From: Haloechinothrix aidingensis
GTDB lineage: Bacteria; Actinomycetota; Actinomycetes; Mycobacteriales; Pseudonocardiaceae
Direction of reading: 5' to 3'
NCBI RefSeq assembly: GCF_013450155.1
Contig: NZ_JACCKD010000004.1
Coordinates: 372,001-436,000, forward strand
DNA length: 64,000 nt
Position 1 is the stretch's first letter. Each line of letters opens with the position of its first letter. Positions 9,203 to 17,766 of the stretch are shown here, one piece after another. The translations under genes and the position numbers were made by a program. Under the pieces are notes generated by a model. It was not told the origin of the DNA. It saw nothing but the letters and a program-made list of their open reading frames with translations, and searched no databases.

Positions 9203-9445
9203 GCACGCGAACCCTCGGCGGTCGGCCGAGCGTAGGAGCGGGAACGTGAGCCGGGTAATAGGCGGCCGGACCGAATATTCAGGCTGTATTCGTGCCGCGA
9301 GCACAAACGCCCCGCGACCCCCGTCCCGCCTCGCGGTTACCGGCCGCACAGGGCCCGCGACCACGAGGCCGGAACGGTATGCGACGAGGCAACCCGGTCT
9401 CCTTCGCTTCCCACACATTCACAACCGTGCGTCCGGCACGATCGC

Positions 9446-9477
9446 CGTGCTCTACTGATGGCGTGTAGTAGACCACG
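9446..9477. promoter_or_regulatory. 11-bp-arm inverted repeat, candidate operator
   Basis: CGTGCTCTACT (9446-9456) and AGTAGACCACG (9467-9477) form arms that pair at 10 of 11 positions around a 10-bp spacer. The geometry suits a dimeric repressor. It lies about 420 bp upstream of the mce operon start and about 175 bp past the end of the oxidase gene, so its target is uncertain. Confidence 0.4.
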
Positions 9478-9584
9478 CGGCCTTCGCTGTGGAACACCGA
9501 CGTGCGGGCCAGGTCCTGTCCCCGACGGGCCAGGTTCGGACACACGACAGGGCGGGGGTACGCCCGGCGCGTCTCGCCGGACCC

Positions 9585-9651
9585 GGTCACGTGTCTTAAT
9601 CGAGCTGCCGACGGACTCGGTCAACCCGTCGACAACCACCGCGGCACCCAT
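9585..9651 (-). pseudogene. Possible 5-prime remnant of a MceG/Mkl-like ATPase gene
   Basis: Directly after the oxidase stop codon, ATG at 9651 follows a good ribosome binding site (GGAGGT, four bases away). It reads MGAAVVVDGLTESVGSS, which resembles the N terminus of MceG-type ATPases (M-G-x-x-V-x-V-x-G-L-T-K-S-F-G-S). Beyond about 20 codons the reading loses all resemblance, and no Walker A follows. I infer a truncated gene start left at a junction next to the mce locus. The match is short, and chance similarity is possible. Confidence 0.35.
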
Positions 9652-9653
9652 GC

Positions 9654-11033
9654 CTACCTCCAGAGGTCGTACTGCGCGGTCGTCGGTCCCGTGGTCTTCT
9701 GCGCTCCTCGCCGGGCGTTGCGCCTGCTTCCGTTGACCAGATCGTTGAAACGGTCGACGGCCCAGATGGTTCGGAGTCCTAATCGGCCCATCATCATCGG
9801 ACGAGGAAACGTGGGCTTCTCGGTCCACAGGGTCTCCAGATCCTCGTGGCGCTCACCATCGACGACCAGGTCGGCGATGAGGGTTCCGACGTACGGGGCC
9901 TGCGCGAGACCGTGACCGTTGCACGCGATCGAGTAGAAAACGTTGGCGTCGATCTGCCCGGCGAGCGGAAGCCAGGACGACGTGATCGCGATCCATCCGC
10001 CCCACGTCCGCTCCACAGCGACGTCCGCCAAGGCCGGGAATCGCGTCGAGAACGCGTGTGCGAGTTCCTCGACGAGCGCGGGGTCGGGCGTCTTCTGCGG
10101 GAGTGGATAGGTCGTGCCTCGCTCGAGCCGACGGACACCGAACACGATGGTGTTGCGCGGAGTCACGCGGTAGTTCTCCATGATGGCGTGCTGCGTCACG
10201 AGCCCCGACCTGCTGGTCCATCCCAGTGCGGCCAGGCGGTCGGGGTCGATCGGCTCGGTCTCCATCTCGATGATCCAGATGGGCACAGACAGACGTGGAG
10301 GAGTGATGTCCCACTCGCCGGCGAAGGCGTTGGTTGCCAGCACCACCTTGTTCGCCCGCACCTGACCCCGCGGCGTGGCGAGAACTACCTGACCGCGCTC
10401 GCGTGTCACGTCGGTGACCTTCGTCTGCTCGAAGACCCGCGCGGACGAGTCGACCAGTACCCGGCGCATCCCCATGGTGAACTTGCCGGGGTTCATGATT
10501 CCGCCGACCACCTCGCGCATCCCGCCGACGAATCCGCGCGGAATCCCGAGCTCCTCGCTCGTGCCCACCTCGACGTGGCCGCCGGCGCGTTCGATTATCT
10601 TGGCCACCCGGCGAGCCCGGCCCATCTGGCCTCGCGACACCGCCGCGAAGGTGTTGCCGGTCGGTTCGTAGTCGCAGTCGATGTCGTGCTTGGTGATGAA
10701 GTCCTCGACGTGGTGCGCGGCGTGCTCGGCGAGCCGGATCATGCCGGGCATCTTCTTCCGGTGGAACAGGTTGATCAGCTGGAGGTCACCGCCAGGCGCA
10801 CCCGCCAACTGCCCGGCGTTGCGGGAGCTGGATCCGTGTCCGCAGAACTCCGCCTCCAGCAGCACCACGTCCTGACCGCGTTCGGTCAGCCGTAGCGCCG
10901 TCGACATGCCGTTGATACCGCCGCCGATGACCACGACATCGCAGGTGAGGTCGCCGGCCAGCGCAGGCAGGACGTCCACGGGCGGATCGACCCAGCCGCT
11001 GAAGGTGGTGTACTCGACGTTGTCGGTCTTCAT
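9654..11033 (-). CDS. PuuB-like FAD-dependent amine oxidoreductase (DAO family)
   Basis: A 459-residue flavoenzyme of the D-amino-acid-oxidase fold, closest in pattern to gamma-glutamylputrescine oxidase. An N-terminal 'DVVVIGGGINGMSTALRL' dinucleotide-binding motif (about 31-48) is followed by 'GHGSSSRNAGQLAG' (the SxRNxG segment that holds FAD). The central substrate domain carries 'IWIIEMETEP', and the C terminus has 'IACNGHGLAQAPYVGTLIADL', typical of the family. It would oxidise a free or gamma-glutamylated amine to an imine/aldehyde with release of peroxide. Context supports the gamma-glutamyl route, because a PuuA-like ligase and a PuuD-like hydrolase lie in the same island. It is preceded by CGAGGAG and lies 27 bp after the membrane protein gene, forming a two-gene unit. 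Confidence 0.85.
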   Translation of the reverse strand: MKTDNVEYTTFSGWVDPPVDVLPALAGDLTCDVVVIGGGINGMSTALRLTERGQDVVLLEAEFCGHGSSSRNAGQLAGAPGGDLQLINLFHRKKMPGMIRLAEHAAHHVEDFITKHDIDCDYEPTGNTFAAVSRGQMGRARRVAKIIERAGGHVEVGTSEELGIPRGFVGGMREVVGGIMNPGKFTMGMRRVLVDSSARVFEQTKVTDVTRERGQVVLATPRGQVRANKVVLATNAFAGEWDITPPRLSVPIWIIEMETEPIDPDRLAALGWTSRSGLVTQHAIMENYRVTPRNTIVFGVRRLERGTTYPLPQKTPDPALVEELAHAFSTRFPALADVAVERTWGGWIAITSSWLPLAGQIDANVFYSIACNGHGLAQAPYVGTLIADLVVDGERHEDLETLWTEKPTFPRPMMMGRLGLRTIWAVDRFNDLVNGSRRNARRGAQKTTGPTTAQYDLWR

Positions 11034-11060
11034 CTGATTACTCCTCGCGAGGCGCTCTGC

Positions 11061-11756
11061 TCAGGCCCGAACAACGGCGGGCTCGTGTGACGACGGTTCC
11101 CTGCCTGTCGCCACGTTGTGGTTGTGCACAGCGCGGTAGGCGAGGAAGTACACGAACAGCTGTGTTCCCCAGGTGGCCATTGCGGCGGTGTAGAAAATCG
11201 TTCGGTGCTCGTCATCGAACGGCAGCGGGAAGAAGTCGTAGGTGATCGCGATCGCCGAGGCGGCCGCTGTCGCCAGGCCCGCGAAGACGGCGAGGCCGTA
11301 GGCACGAATCTTCCACAGCCGCCACACGAAGTACGCCAGGAACAACGTGGTGAGCACGTTGACCACGACGTAGAACGTTGCCGGGCCGACATGAAGCTCC
11401 CCTGCGCGGAACTGTTGGAGGTACAGCCCAGCGATGATGGCCAGTGCGAACACGCCGACCTCAACCTTGACGCTCGGCCTGTACCGGTGCGTCACCCGCA
11501 TCAGGCCCAGGACGAGGATGAGGGTGATGCCGATGGACCGCGAGAAGGCGTCGAGGAAGTACGCGATGTCGTACAGGAAGCCCTCCTCGTCTTCGCCGAG
11601 GAGGGCCCAGAACAGGAAGTTCGAGCCCGACGTGGCGACGACCATCCATTCCAGGCCCAGCAAGTAGTTGTGGTAGCGCCGGATGAAGAGCCATCCGAAG
11701 TAGAAGCCGGCGAAGATCATCCAGAGATCGGCCAGCATGAAGAGCAGGTCCTTCAT
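11061..11756 (-). CDS. Polytopic membrane protein of unknown family
   Basis: A 231-residue protein with about six to seven hydrophobic helices (for example 'LLFMLADLWMIFAGFYFGWLF', 'VFALAIIAGLYL', 'FYVVVNVLTTLFLAYFVW', 'FYTAAMATWGTQLFVYFLAY'), short loops and a polar tail. An acidic loop 'GEDEEGFLYD' and a 'FPLPFDDEH' loop face one side. I do not recognise a family. It is co-transcribed with the PuuB-like oxidase and is divergent from the TetR gene across a shared operator. A role in uptake, export or sensing of the amine substrate is plausible but is inferred from context only. Confidence 0.7.
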   Translation of the reverse strand: MKDLLFMLADLWMIFAGFYFGWLFIRRYHNYLLGLEWMVVATSGSNFLFWALLGEDEEGFLYDIAYFLDAFSRSIGITLILVLGLMRVTHRYRPSVKVEVGVFALAIIAGLYLQQFRAGELHVGPATFYVVVNVLTTLFLAYFVWRLWKIRAYGLAVFAGLATAAASAIAITYDFFPLPFDDEHRTIFYTAAMATWGTQLFVYFLAYRAVHNHNVATGREPSSHEPAVVRA

Positions 11757-11897
11757 GTCATCGATTCCTTCGGGTCGTGCCTTCGCGGGTGAAGGCGGCG
11801 TTCTTTCCGAGGTCTTTCCGGTCTGCCAACCGACCTCCGCCCACGCCGGAGCGGCGCCGCGCCGGCTTCGTGATCCGGCTCATAGGTTAACGGATAG

Positions 11898-11926
11898 TTG
11901 GTCATTCGTTCAAGATGTCTGACTAA
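11898..11926. promoter_or_regulatory. Shared 29-bp operator, site C (TetR / membrane protein divergent promoter)
   Basis: TTGGTCA (11898-11904) and TGACTAA (11920-11926) are inverted half-sites with a 15-bp spacer. The same TTRGTCA-N15-TGACTAW arrangement occurs at 20664-20692 and 21791-21819. A further TGACTAAG copy lies at 11933-11940. For the minus-strand genes, a TTGAAC/TAACCT promoter pair (18-bp spacing) overlaps this site. For TetR, TTGACT (11932-11937) with TATCAG (11955-11960) at 17 bp lies just downstream. Control by the adjacent TetR protein is inferred. Confidence 0.65.
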
Positions 11927-12045
11927 GATATTTGACTAAGAATATTCCCGCCCGTATCAGCGGCCACTCGCGCTCACAGTGCTAGGCTGGACGTTGACTT
12001 AATCAAGTGTCCAACTACGTGGACGCCTTGCACCGGGAGGATTTC

Positions 12046-12654
12046 GTGCCACGGATCTCCGCCGCGCAGCGGCGTAGCGACTTCGTCAACGCCGCCATCG
12101 AAGTCATCGCGACCTACGGCATCGACGGAGCGACGACCCGACGGATCGCCGACCAGGCCCAGGCGAACCTGGCGATGCTGCACTACTGCTATGACTCCAA
12201 GGAGGACCTCTTCGCCGATGTCTACGAGTTCGTCGCAGGCAGGTACCGCGATGTCGTCGAAGACAGCGATCCGCACTCCACCCTGGTGGAGACAGCTCGC
12301 CGTACCCTGCGCGGAATCATGGAGTGCTACCTCGAGTCACCCAGCTTCACCGCCGCGACACTGGATCTCATCAGCTGGGCACGGCGGCAACACGGAGACC
12401 GCGGCATGGCGGTGTACGACCAAGCCCTCAAGTCGGTGCGCGCCGCGCTTCGCGGCGCCTCCGCGGACCACGCGGTCGAACCGGAAACCATCGATCAGAT
12501 CGCCTATGTCATCGCCACCTTGGCCGACGGTTTCGCCCTGAACTGGTTGACCTACGAGGATCGGTCCGCCGCGACGGAGCAGATGGCGATCACCGAGTCC
12601 GTGCTCCAGAGCTGGCTCGCGGTTCGGCTCGGATCTACGCCCGCCACAGTGTGA
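12046..12654 (+). CDS. TetR family transcriptional regulator of the amine island
   Basis: A 202-residue regulator with an N-terminal helix-turn-helix (about 8-54: 'RRSDFVNAAIEVIATYGIDGATTRRIADQAQANLAMLHYCYDSKEDLFADVY') of TetR type. An all-helical ligand domain with little sequence identity to known members follows. GTG at 12046 is preferred because GGGAGG precedes it by six bases; an upstream in-frame GTG at 12007 would add 13 residues without a binding site. It is the only regulator in the island, sits beside operator site C and most likely recognises the three shared 29-bp sites, with the amine or a CoA intermediate as inducer. It ends in a strong shared terminator facing the aldehyde dehydrogenase gene. 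Confidence 0.88.
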   Translation: MPRISAAQRRSDFVNAAIEVIATYGIDGATTRRIADQAQANLAMLHYCYDSKEDLFADVYEFVAGRYRDVVEDSDPHSTLVETARRTLRGIMECYLESPSFTAATLDLISWARRQHGDRGMAVYDQALKSVRAALRGASADHAVEPETIDQIAYVIATLADGFALNWLTYEDRSAATEQMAITESVLQSWLAVRLGSTPATV

Positions 12655-12662
12655 TCACCTCC

Positions 12663-12693
12663 GGTGACAGGCCCGGGGGTCGGGCCTGTCACC
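12663..12693. terminator. Bidirectional hairpin terminator
   Basis: A perfect 13-bp stem (GGTGACAGGCCCG and its complement) with a 5-base loop lies between the convergent TetR and aldehyde dehydrogenase genes. There is no T-tract, as is common in actinobacteria. Confidence 0.8.
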
Positions 12694-12710
12694 AATCGTG
12701 TGTGGTGTTG

Positions 12711-14174
12711 TCACAGCGGCAGGTCGGGCGAGTCGACGCCGACGACCCGGTCGCCGCAGAAGACGCGTACCGACTCCGCTGGTCCGTGGCCGCCGATGCC
12801 GGCCGGACCCCAGAAGCTCTGCGCCGAGTCGTCCCCGAGGTCGGCGAGCTTGGCACCGTTGACGCGTACCTCGCCGGACAGGATGCGGGAGCCGACGTCG
12901 ATCGCCCGATCGGTGTCGGCGCCGAACACGTAGGCGTCGAGGCCGGAAGGGTTGGCGTTCGCGACGCGCAGCGCCTCTTCGTCGGAGTCAACGGCGTGCA
13001 GCGAGACGACCGGACCGAACAGCTCGGCGGTGGCCGCAGCGGGGTCGGCGCCCGCGGCGACAGTCGGCGACAGGAAGAAGCCGTCGAGCTCGGGCAACTG
13101 GGCGGGCTGGCGGATGGTCGATCCCAGCTCACGCAGCCCGTCGATCCTGCTCTGCAGGGTCTGGAAGTGCGGCGCATTGGAGACCGGGCCGATCTCGGCG
13201 TCCTCGTCCAGCGAGTGCCCGATGACGAGCTTGGCGATCCGCTCGGTCAACGCCTCGAGAAGCGGGTCGACCAGGCTGCGATGAGCGAGGATCTTGCCCG
13301 GCCCCTCACACCACTGGCCGTTGAGCTTGGTCATGCCGTCGAGGATGCCGTCGGCGGCGACGTCGAGGTCGGCATCGTCCAACACGAGCGCCGGATTGTT
13401 GCCGCCGAGCTCCAGCTGCAAAACCTTGAAATCCTCAGCGGCGGCCCGTGCGATGGCGCGGCCCGCACCGGGTCCGCCGGTGAACGAGACGATCTTGATG
13501 CGCGAGTCGGCGGTCAGCGTGGCGCCGACGTCGCCGGTGCCGTGCACCAGCTGCAGCGCACCGCTGGGCAGGCCCGCCTGGACGAGGCACTCGACGATGA
13601 TCTGCGCGCTGCTGGACGCGTGCTCCGAGGGCTTGAGTATGACGGGACAGCCCGCCGCTATCGCGCTGGCGATCTTGGCGGCGGGGATGAAGCTCGGACC
13701 GTTCCACGGCGTGAGGATCGCCGCGGGCCCCCACGGCACCTTGTAGAGGCGGACGTCGCGGCCGCCGGCCGCCAGCGCGGTGACGCGCGGAATGTTCACC
13801 AGGTCCGACGCCGCCGCCCGGATCCTCGCCGGCAGGAACGCCGCGACCTTGCGCGTGACACTGATGGGCGTGCCGCTGGTCAGCGAGTCCGTCCGTGCGA
13901 TGTCCTCGGCGCGGGTCTCGATGATCCCGGCGGCGCGCTCGAGCATGTCGGCGCGCTCACGCCGGGCGCCGGAGTCCCAGCGGCCGATGTCGTACCCGAG
14001 CTCCGCGTGCCGCAGCGCGCGCTCCAGATCGTCGGGTGCGGTGGTGACCATGCGGTGGACGGGTTCGCGCGTGTTGGGGTCGACGTTCCACGCGTCATGG
14101 ACCGTCTCGCATTCGCTCCACTCGCCGGCGATGTAGTTCACCGGCCGGGGCATCGTGATCTCCTTGCTCGCCAT
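12711..14174 (-). CDS. NAD(P)-dependent aldehyde dehydrogenase
   Basis: A member of the ALDH superfamily of about 487 residues. Seen are the N-terminal 'YIAGEW', the cofactor motif 'LTPWNGPSF...K', 'KPSEHAS', the 'FTGGPGAGRAI' Rossmann turn, the general-base Glu in 'LQLELGGNNP' and the nucleophile Cys in 'NGQWCEGPGKI'. It would oxidise the aldehyde made by the oxidase or by the alcohol dehydrogenase of this cluster to an acid, in the manner of PuuC or of a 6-oxohexanoate dehydrogenase. It is the last gene of the seven-gene minus-strand operon. ATG at 14174 has AGAGGTGAG upstream; ATG at 14195 (overlapping the preceding stop as ATGA) and ATG at 14153 (with AAGGAG) are also possible. Confidence 0.9.
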   Translation of the reverse strand: MASKEITMPRPVNYIAGEWSECETVHDAWNVDPNTREPVHRMVTTAPDDLERALRHAELGYDIGRWDSGARRERADMLERAAGIIETRAEDIARTDSLTSGTPISVTRKVAAFLPARIRAAASDLVNIPRVTALAAGGRDVRLYKVPWGPAAILTPWNGPSFIPAAKIASAIAAGCPVILKPSEHASSSAQIIVECLVQAGLPSGALQLVHGTGDVGATLTADSRIKIVSFTGGPGAGRAIARAAAEDFKVLQLELGGNNPALVLDDADLDVAADGILDGMTKLNGQWCEGPGKILAHRSLVDPLLEALTERIAKLVIGHSLDEDAEIGPVSNAPHFQTLQSRIDGLRELGSTIRQPAQLPELDGFFLSPTVAAGADPAAATAELFGPVVSLHAVDSDEEALRVANANPSGLDAYVFGADTDRAIDVGSRILSGEVRVNGAKLADLGDDSAQSFWGPAGIGGHGPAESVRVFCGDRVVGVDSPDLPL

Positions 14175-14191
14175 GGAGCTCACCTCTGGAT

Positions 14192-15301
14192 TCATTCGTC
14201 GGTCGCCGACTGGAGGTCGGCGACGATGCGGGTCACGTCACCGGACTTCATCGCCTCGAAGCCCTCGTTGATCTCACCGAATCCGATGACGCGCGTAACC
14301 ATCTCGTCGAGCAGCAGTCGTCCCTGCTGGTAGAGGCGTGCGAGCTGGACGATGTCCTCGCGTGCCTGGCCCGAGCCCAGGTAGGAGCCGATGAGCCGTT
14401 TCTCCTCGAAGAAGAAGTCCGACGCCGGGACGCTGAGCTCGGTGCCACCCGGTGCGATCCCGACAAGGCACGCGGTACCCGTCGGCCGCAGTAAGGCCAC
14501 GGCCGTCGCCGCGGTACGGGCCGAACCAACCGCTTCGAAGGAGTAATCGACCCCCTCACCCAACTGGCGGTGGAGTTCGGCGATCGTGTCGCCGTCCCCG
14601 CCGTTGATGACGTGGGTGGCTCCGTAGCCGCGCGCGGCCTTGAGCCGTTCGTCGTCCAGGTCGATGGCGACGATGGCCGAGGCACCGGCGAGCCTGGCGC
14701 CCTGGATGATGGCGGATCCGACACCGCCACAACCGATGACCGCGACCGTGCTGCCCGGGCGCACCTGAGCGCCGCGGAAGACGGCGCCGACGCCGGTGAC
14801 GATGCAGCAGGCCAGGAGGCATCCGACGTGCAGCGGCACGTCGTCGGGGAGCTTGACGAGCGCGTTCTCGCGCATGAGCACGTACTGGGAGAAGGCACCG
14901 ATCGCACCGAGCCGCTCGATCGGCAGGCCGTCGGTGGTCTGGAACGCCGGACGTGTGCGGCGGCGGATCTCCGCCAGGCGCTGGCACTGGGTCGAGTGAC
15001 CTGCCTCGCAATTGGTGCAGCGGCCGCAGGAAGGAGTCAGCGCGCCGACCACGCGGTCACCAGGGCGCAACCCCTCGACCTGCGAACCGACTGCCTCGAC
15101 CACGCCCGCCACCTCGTGCCCGAGCACGGCAGGCAGATCGGTCGGCACCGTCCCGGTCATGTAGTGCAGGTCGCTGTGGCACAGCCCCACGTTCGTGACC
15201 GAGACCCGCACCTCATGCGGCTCCGGGTCGTCCACCCGGATGGCGGTCAGCTCGAGCGGCTCGTTGAATGCGGTCAGTACCGCGGCCGTGGTGTCGATCA
15301 T
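14192..15301 (-). CDS. Zinc-dependent alcohol dehydrogenase (MDR family)
   Basis: A 369-residue medium-chain dehydrogenase. Catalytic-zinc ligands are visible in 'GLCHSDLH' and 'LGHEVAGVV', structural-zinc cysteines in 'CGRCTNCEAGHSTQC' and the NAD-binding 'VIGCGGVGSAIIQGA' followed by an acidic residue ('AIDLDDERL') that favours NAD over NADP. It resembles class III-type and aryl/alkyl alcohol dehydrogenases. In the proposed pathway it oxidises the hydroxy-acid or alcohol released by ester/lactone hydrolysis. It overlaps or closely precedes the aldehyde dehydrogenase gene, so alcohol and aldehyde would be oxidised in series. Confidence 0.9.
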   Translation of the reverse strand: MIDTTAAVLTAFNEPLELTAIRVDDPEPHEVRVSVTNVGLCHSDLHYMTGTVPTDLPAVLGHEVAGVVEAVGSQVEGLRPGDRVVGALTPSCGRCTNCEAGHSTQCQRLAEIRRRTRPAFQTTDGLPIERLGAIGAFSQYVLMRENALVKLPDDVPLHVGCLLACCIVTGVGAVFRGAQVRPGSTVAVIGCGGVGSAIIQGARLAGASAIVAIDLDDERLKAARGYGATHVINGGDGDTIAELHRQLGEGVDYSFEAVGSARTAATAVALLRPTGTACLVGIAPGGTELSVPASDFFFEEKRLIGSYLGSGQAREDIVQLARLYQQGRLLLDEMVTRVIGFGEINEGFEAMKSGDVTRIVADLQSATDE

Positions 15302-15358
15302 GTCGGACTGTCTTCTCTCGTTGGTCTGTTGAATGTGGTGACGAGGCCGGCACGAGGG

Positions 15359-16132
15359 TTACGCGCCGGTGCCCCGGTCGGACCAGAAGTCCTTGATCCC
15401 CGCACTGAGGACTCCGCTCTCCCACGCCTTGCCGGCGGCGAGATCCTCACGGGCGAAGGCCGCTTCGACGTCCTCGGCCTGCGGACGCAGCAGAGCGAGG
15501 TGGAGGGCTGTCGTGTTTCCCTCGGGAGTCCACTCGATGACGGTCTCGACGGCGCGGCCGACGAGGACCCCGGGCTCGACGATCTCGTCGAGGAGCCCGA
15601 TCCGCAGGGCCTCGTCGGCCCCGATGCGCGGGGAACCGAGGACCATGCGCATCGCGTGGTTCCCGACGACGCGCCGCAGCAGCACGCTGGACGCGTTCGA
15701 GATCGTGATGCCCCGGCCGTTCTCCGGCTGGTAGTACTCCGTTGCTCGGGTACCGATGCGAGCGTCGCAGCACAGGGTGATCTCCGAGGCTCCCCCGACC
15801 GCGAGTCCGTTGACCGCGGCGACGACGGGAACCCGGGTTCCGAGAATGGCCCGGGTGATGTCGTGGAAGCTCTCGAATGCCTCACGGAACTCAGCGTCCG
15901 TGGATGGAGCGCTCTGGAGGTCCTCCCCCGCCGAGAACGCTCGTCCCTCGCCGGTCAGCACGATCCCCCGCGCACGCTCGCCGGTGCCGAGCTCGCGGAT
16001 GACGGCCGCCAACCGGTACCGGGTGGCGACGTCCATGGCGTTCAGCTTCTCGGGGCGGCTCAGCGTCAGCACTGCCACGTCCCTGATGGTGTCGACGGTG
16101 AGGAACGCGGTCTCGGACGTGCGATGCGGCAT
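15359..16132 (-). CDS. Enoyl-CoA hydratase/isomerase family protein
   Basis: A 257-residue crotonase-fold protein with 'LSRPEKLNAMD', the first oxyanion-hole segment 'GRAFSAGEDLQ' and the second 'AAVNGLAVGGASEITLCCDARIG'. The residue following the helix is 'QPENGRGITISNASS', not the usual P-E-x-x-L-G, so the exact reaction (hydration, isomerisation or C-C cleavage) is uncertain. It lies 2 bp after the CoA ligase gene and would act on the CoA thioester made by it. It is part of the minus-strand operon read from site A. Confidence 0.85.
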   Translation of the reverse strand: MPHRTSETAFLTVDTIRDVAVLTLSRPEKLNAMDVATRYRLAAVIRELGTGERARGIVLTGEGRAFSAGEDLQSAPSTDAEFREAFESFHDITRAILGTRVPVVAAVNGLAVGGASEITLCCDARIGTRATEYYQPENGRGITISNASSVLLRRVVGNHAMRMVLGSPRIGADEALRIGLLDEIVEPGVLVGRAVETVIEWTPEGNTTALHLALLRPQAEDVEAAFAREDLAAGKAWESGVLSAGIKDFWSDRGTGA

Positions 16133-16134
16133 GT

Positions 16135-17766
16135 CTAGTTCCTTCGGGCGGCGAGGTCGTGGATGATGCCCGGATCGTCTGCTGCGCGCGCCTTGAGGGC
16201 GGGCTTGTTGACGCGCTCGGACGGGGTGCGGGGGAAGTCGGCAACGAACTCGACGTAGCGCGGCACCTTGAAGCGGGCGAGCTCCTTGCCCGCCCGCTCG
16301 ACGATCTCCTCAGCCGTCGCACGATCGGCCGGTACGCCGGTTGCCAGCTGGACGAAGGCCTTGACCTCCTCGCCGAGGATGCCGTCGGGTTCGGCGACGA
16401 CGGCGGCCGAGACCACCAGGTCGTCTCGTTCCAGGGCGGCTTCGACCTCGACGCTCGCGACGTTCTCGCCACCGCGTCGCACCATGTCCTTGATCCGCCC
16501 GACCAGCCGGATGCCGTGCTCGGGATGACGGACCACGACGTCACCGGTGTGCAGCCAGCCACTGCGCAGCACCCGTGCGGTGTCCTCGGGCCGATTCCAG
16601 TACCCGTTCATCATCGGCCTGCCCGCGACGACGAGCTCGCCCGACTCACCGTCGGCCACCTCGGAGCCGTCGGGATCGACGACACGAACCTGCTTGGTCG
16701 GCACCGGGTGCCCCAGGCTCCCGCTACCCACGGCGTCGGCGTCGCCGAACGAGCTGTACAGGTCGATCCCGGACTCGGTCATCCCGTAGACCTCGCGCCA
16801 CGGCGCACCCCAGCGCTCCTCCAGCTGGGCATGAAGACCGACCGGGATACCCGAGCAGAACACCATGCGGAGGTCATTGTCGCGGTCGTCGGGGGCAGGC
16901 GGCTGCTTGAACAGCAGCGTCGGCATCGATCCGAGGACATAGACGAACGTCGCGCGATGCCGGCGTACGTCGGCCATGAAGGTGGACGCGGAGAAGCGGG
17001 GCAGTACGACCAGCGGGGCGCCGAGCGTGAGGGCGAGCGCGGTGTTCCACTGCGGGTCCATGTAGGAGAAGGGCTGTGCCGTCAGGAGCACATCCTCGGC
17101 GCCGAGACCGGTCGCCGCAGCGCAGATCCAGCCCAGCCGCACCCAGTAGTCCTGGGTCAGCACGCAGGCCTTCGGGTAGCCGGTGGTCCCCGAGGTGTAC
17201 TGCAGGTTCGCCAGGCTGCCCGCGTTGATCGGCACACTCGGGGCCGTGTCCGGGAAGGCACCGGACCCGTCGTCCGCGATGTCGACCACCCGCACGTCGG
17301 CGAGCTCGTCCTCACCGGCGACGACGTCGGCAACCAGGCCCGAGCGCTCGGCGTCGGTGAACACGACCCGTGCCCCCGAATCGCGGAGGACGAAGTCGAG
17401 GTCTGCCCGCTGGTAGGAGCAGTTGATCGGTACGGCGACCGCGCCCGCCTTGAGCGCGGCGAGCCACACCACCGGCCAGTGCACGACGTTCGGGAGCATG
17501 ACCGCGACACGGTCGCCCGGCCGGACGACGTCGACCTCGATCAGCCGGTGCGCAAGCCGGGACGTCCAGTCGTCGATCTCGGCGAAGCTCCATGACCGCT
17601 CGCCGAAGCGGAGGAACTCCCGATTCGGTGAGTCCTGTGCGCGCTGCGCCAGCAGCTCGGTCAGCGTCGGGATGGCGGGGTCATCGCCCGCCTGTTCGGG
17701 CTTCACGACCGGCCCGGTACCCGAGTGAGCGAGACCGGCCTGCTCGCGTGCCACATTCGCAGTCAT
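16135..17766 (-). CDS. AMP-dependent acyl-CoA synthetase (CaiC-like)
   Basis: A 543-residue ANL-superfamily ligase. Motifs are 'LQYTSGTTGYPKACVLTQ' (P-loop), 'YGMTESG' (A5), 'GWLHTGDVV' (A7), 'GRIKDMVRRGGENVAS' (A8, hinge) and the C-terminal Lys in 'RTPSERVNKPAL'. The 'PFSYMDPQWNTALALTLGAPLVVLPRFSASTF' region is reminiscent of crotonobetaine/carnitine-CoA ligases. ATG at 17766 overlaps the stop of the gamma-glutamyl hydrolase as ATGA, so the acid freed by the hydrolase could be passed straight to activation. The variant 'VNKPALK' in place of the usual 'T-G-K-V-x-K' still supplies the adenylation lysine. Confidence 0.88.
   Translation of the reverse strand: MTANVAREQAGLAHSGTGPVVKPEQAGDDPAIPTLTELLAQRAQDSPNREFLRFGERSWSFAEIDDWTSRLAHRLIEVDVVRPGDRVAVMLPNVVHWPVVWLAALKAGAVAVPINCSYQRADLDFVLRDSGARVVFTDAERSGLVADVVAGEDELADVRVVDIADDGSGAFPDTAPSVPINAGSLANLQYTSGTTGYPKACVLTQDYWVRLGWICAAATGLGAEDVLLTAQPFSYMDPQWNTALALTLGAPLVVLPRFSASTFMADVRRHRATFVYVLGSMPTLLFKQPPAPDDRDNDLRMVFCSGIPVGLHAQLEERWGAPWREVYGMTESGIDLYSSFGDADAVGSGSLGHPVPTKQVRVVDPDGSEVADGESGELVVAGRPMMNGYWNRPEDTARVLRSGWLHTGDVVVRHPEHGIRLVGRIKDMVRRGGENVASVEVEAALERDDLVVSAAVVAEPDGILGEEVKAFVQLATGVPADRATAEEIVERAGKELARFKVPRYVEFVADFPRTPSERVNKPALKARAADDPGIIHDLAARRN

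Larger units (their letters stand above)
9029..9653. other. Intergenic region upstream of the mce operon
   Basis: About 625 bp lie between the mce operon start and the end of the oxidase gene. Short open frames here show no recognisable protein and no ribosome binding site, apart from the remnant at 9585-9651. Two inverted repeats (9171-9202 and 9446-9477) and a locally lower GC content suggest that the mce promoter and its operators lie here. Confidence 0.6.

Noticed and set aside
9279-9590. Short minus-strand open frame in the mce upstream region
   Set aside because: No ribosome binding site, no family pattern, and it spans the inverted repeat at 9446-9477.
12324-14333. Long plus-strand frame opposite the aldehyde dehydrogenase gene
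   Set aside because: It overlaps the TetR gene in another frame, reads through the terminator hairpin and shows no recognisable protein.
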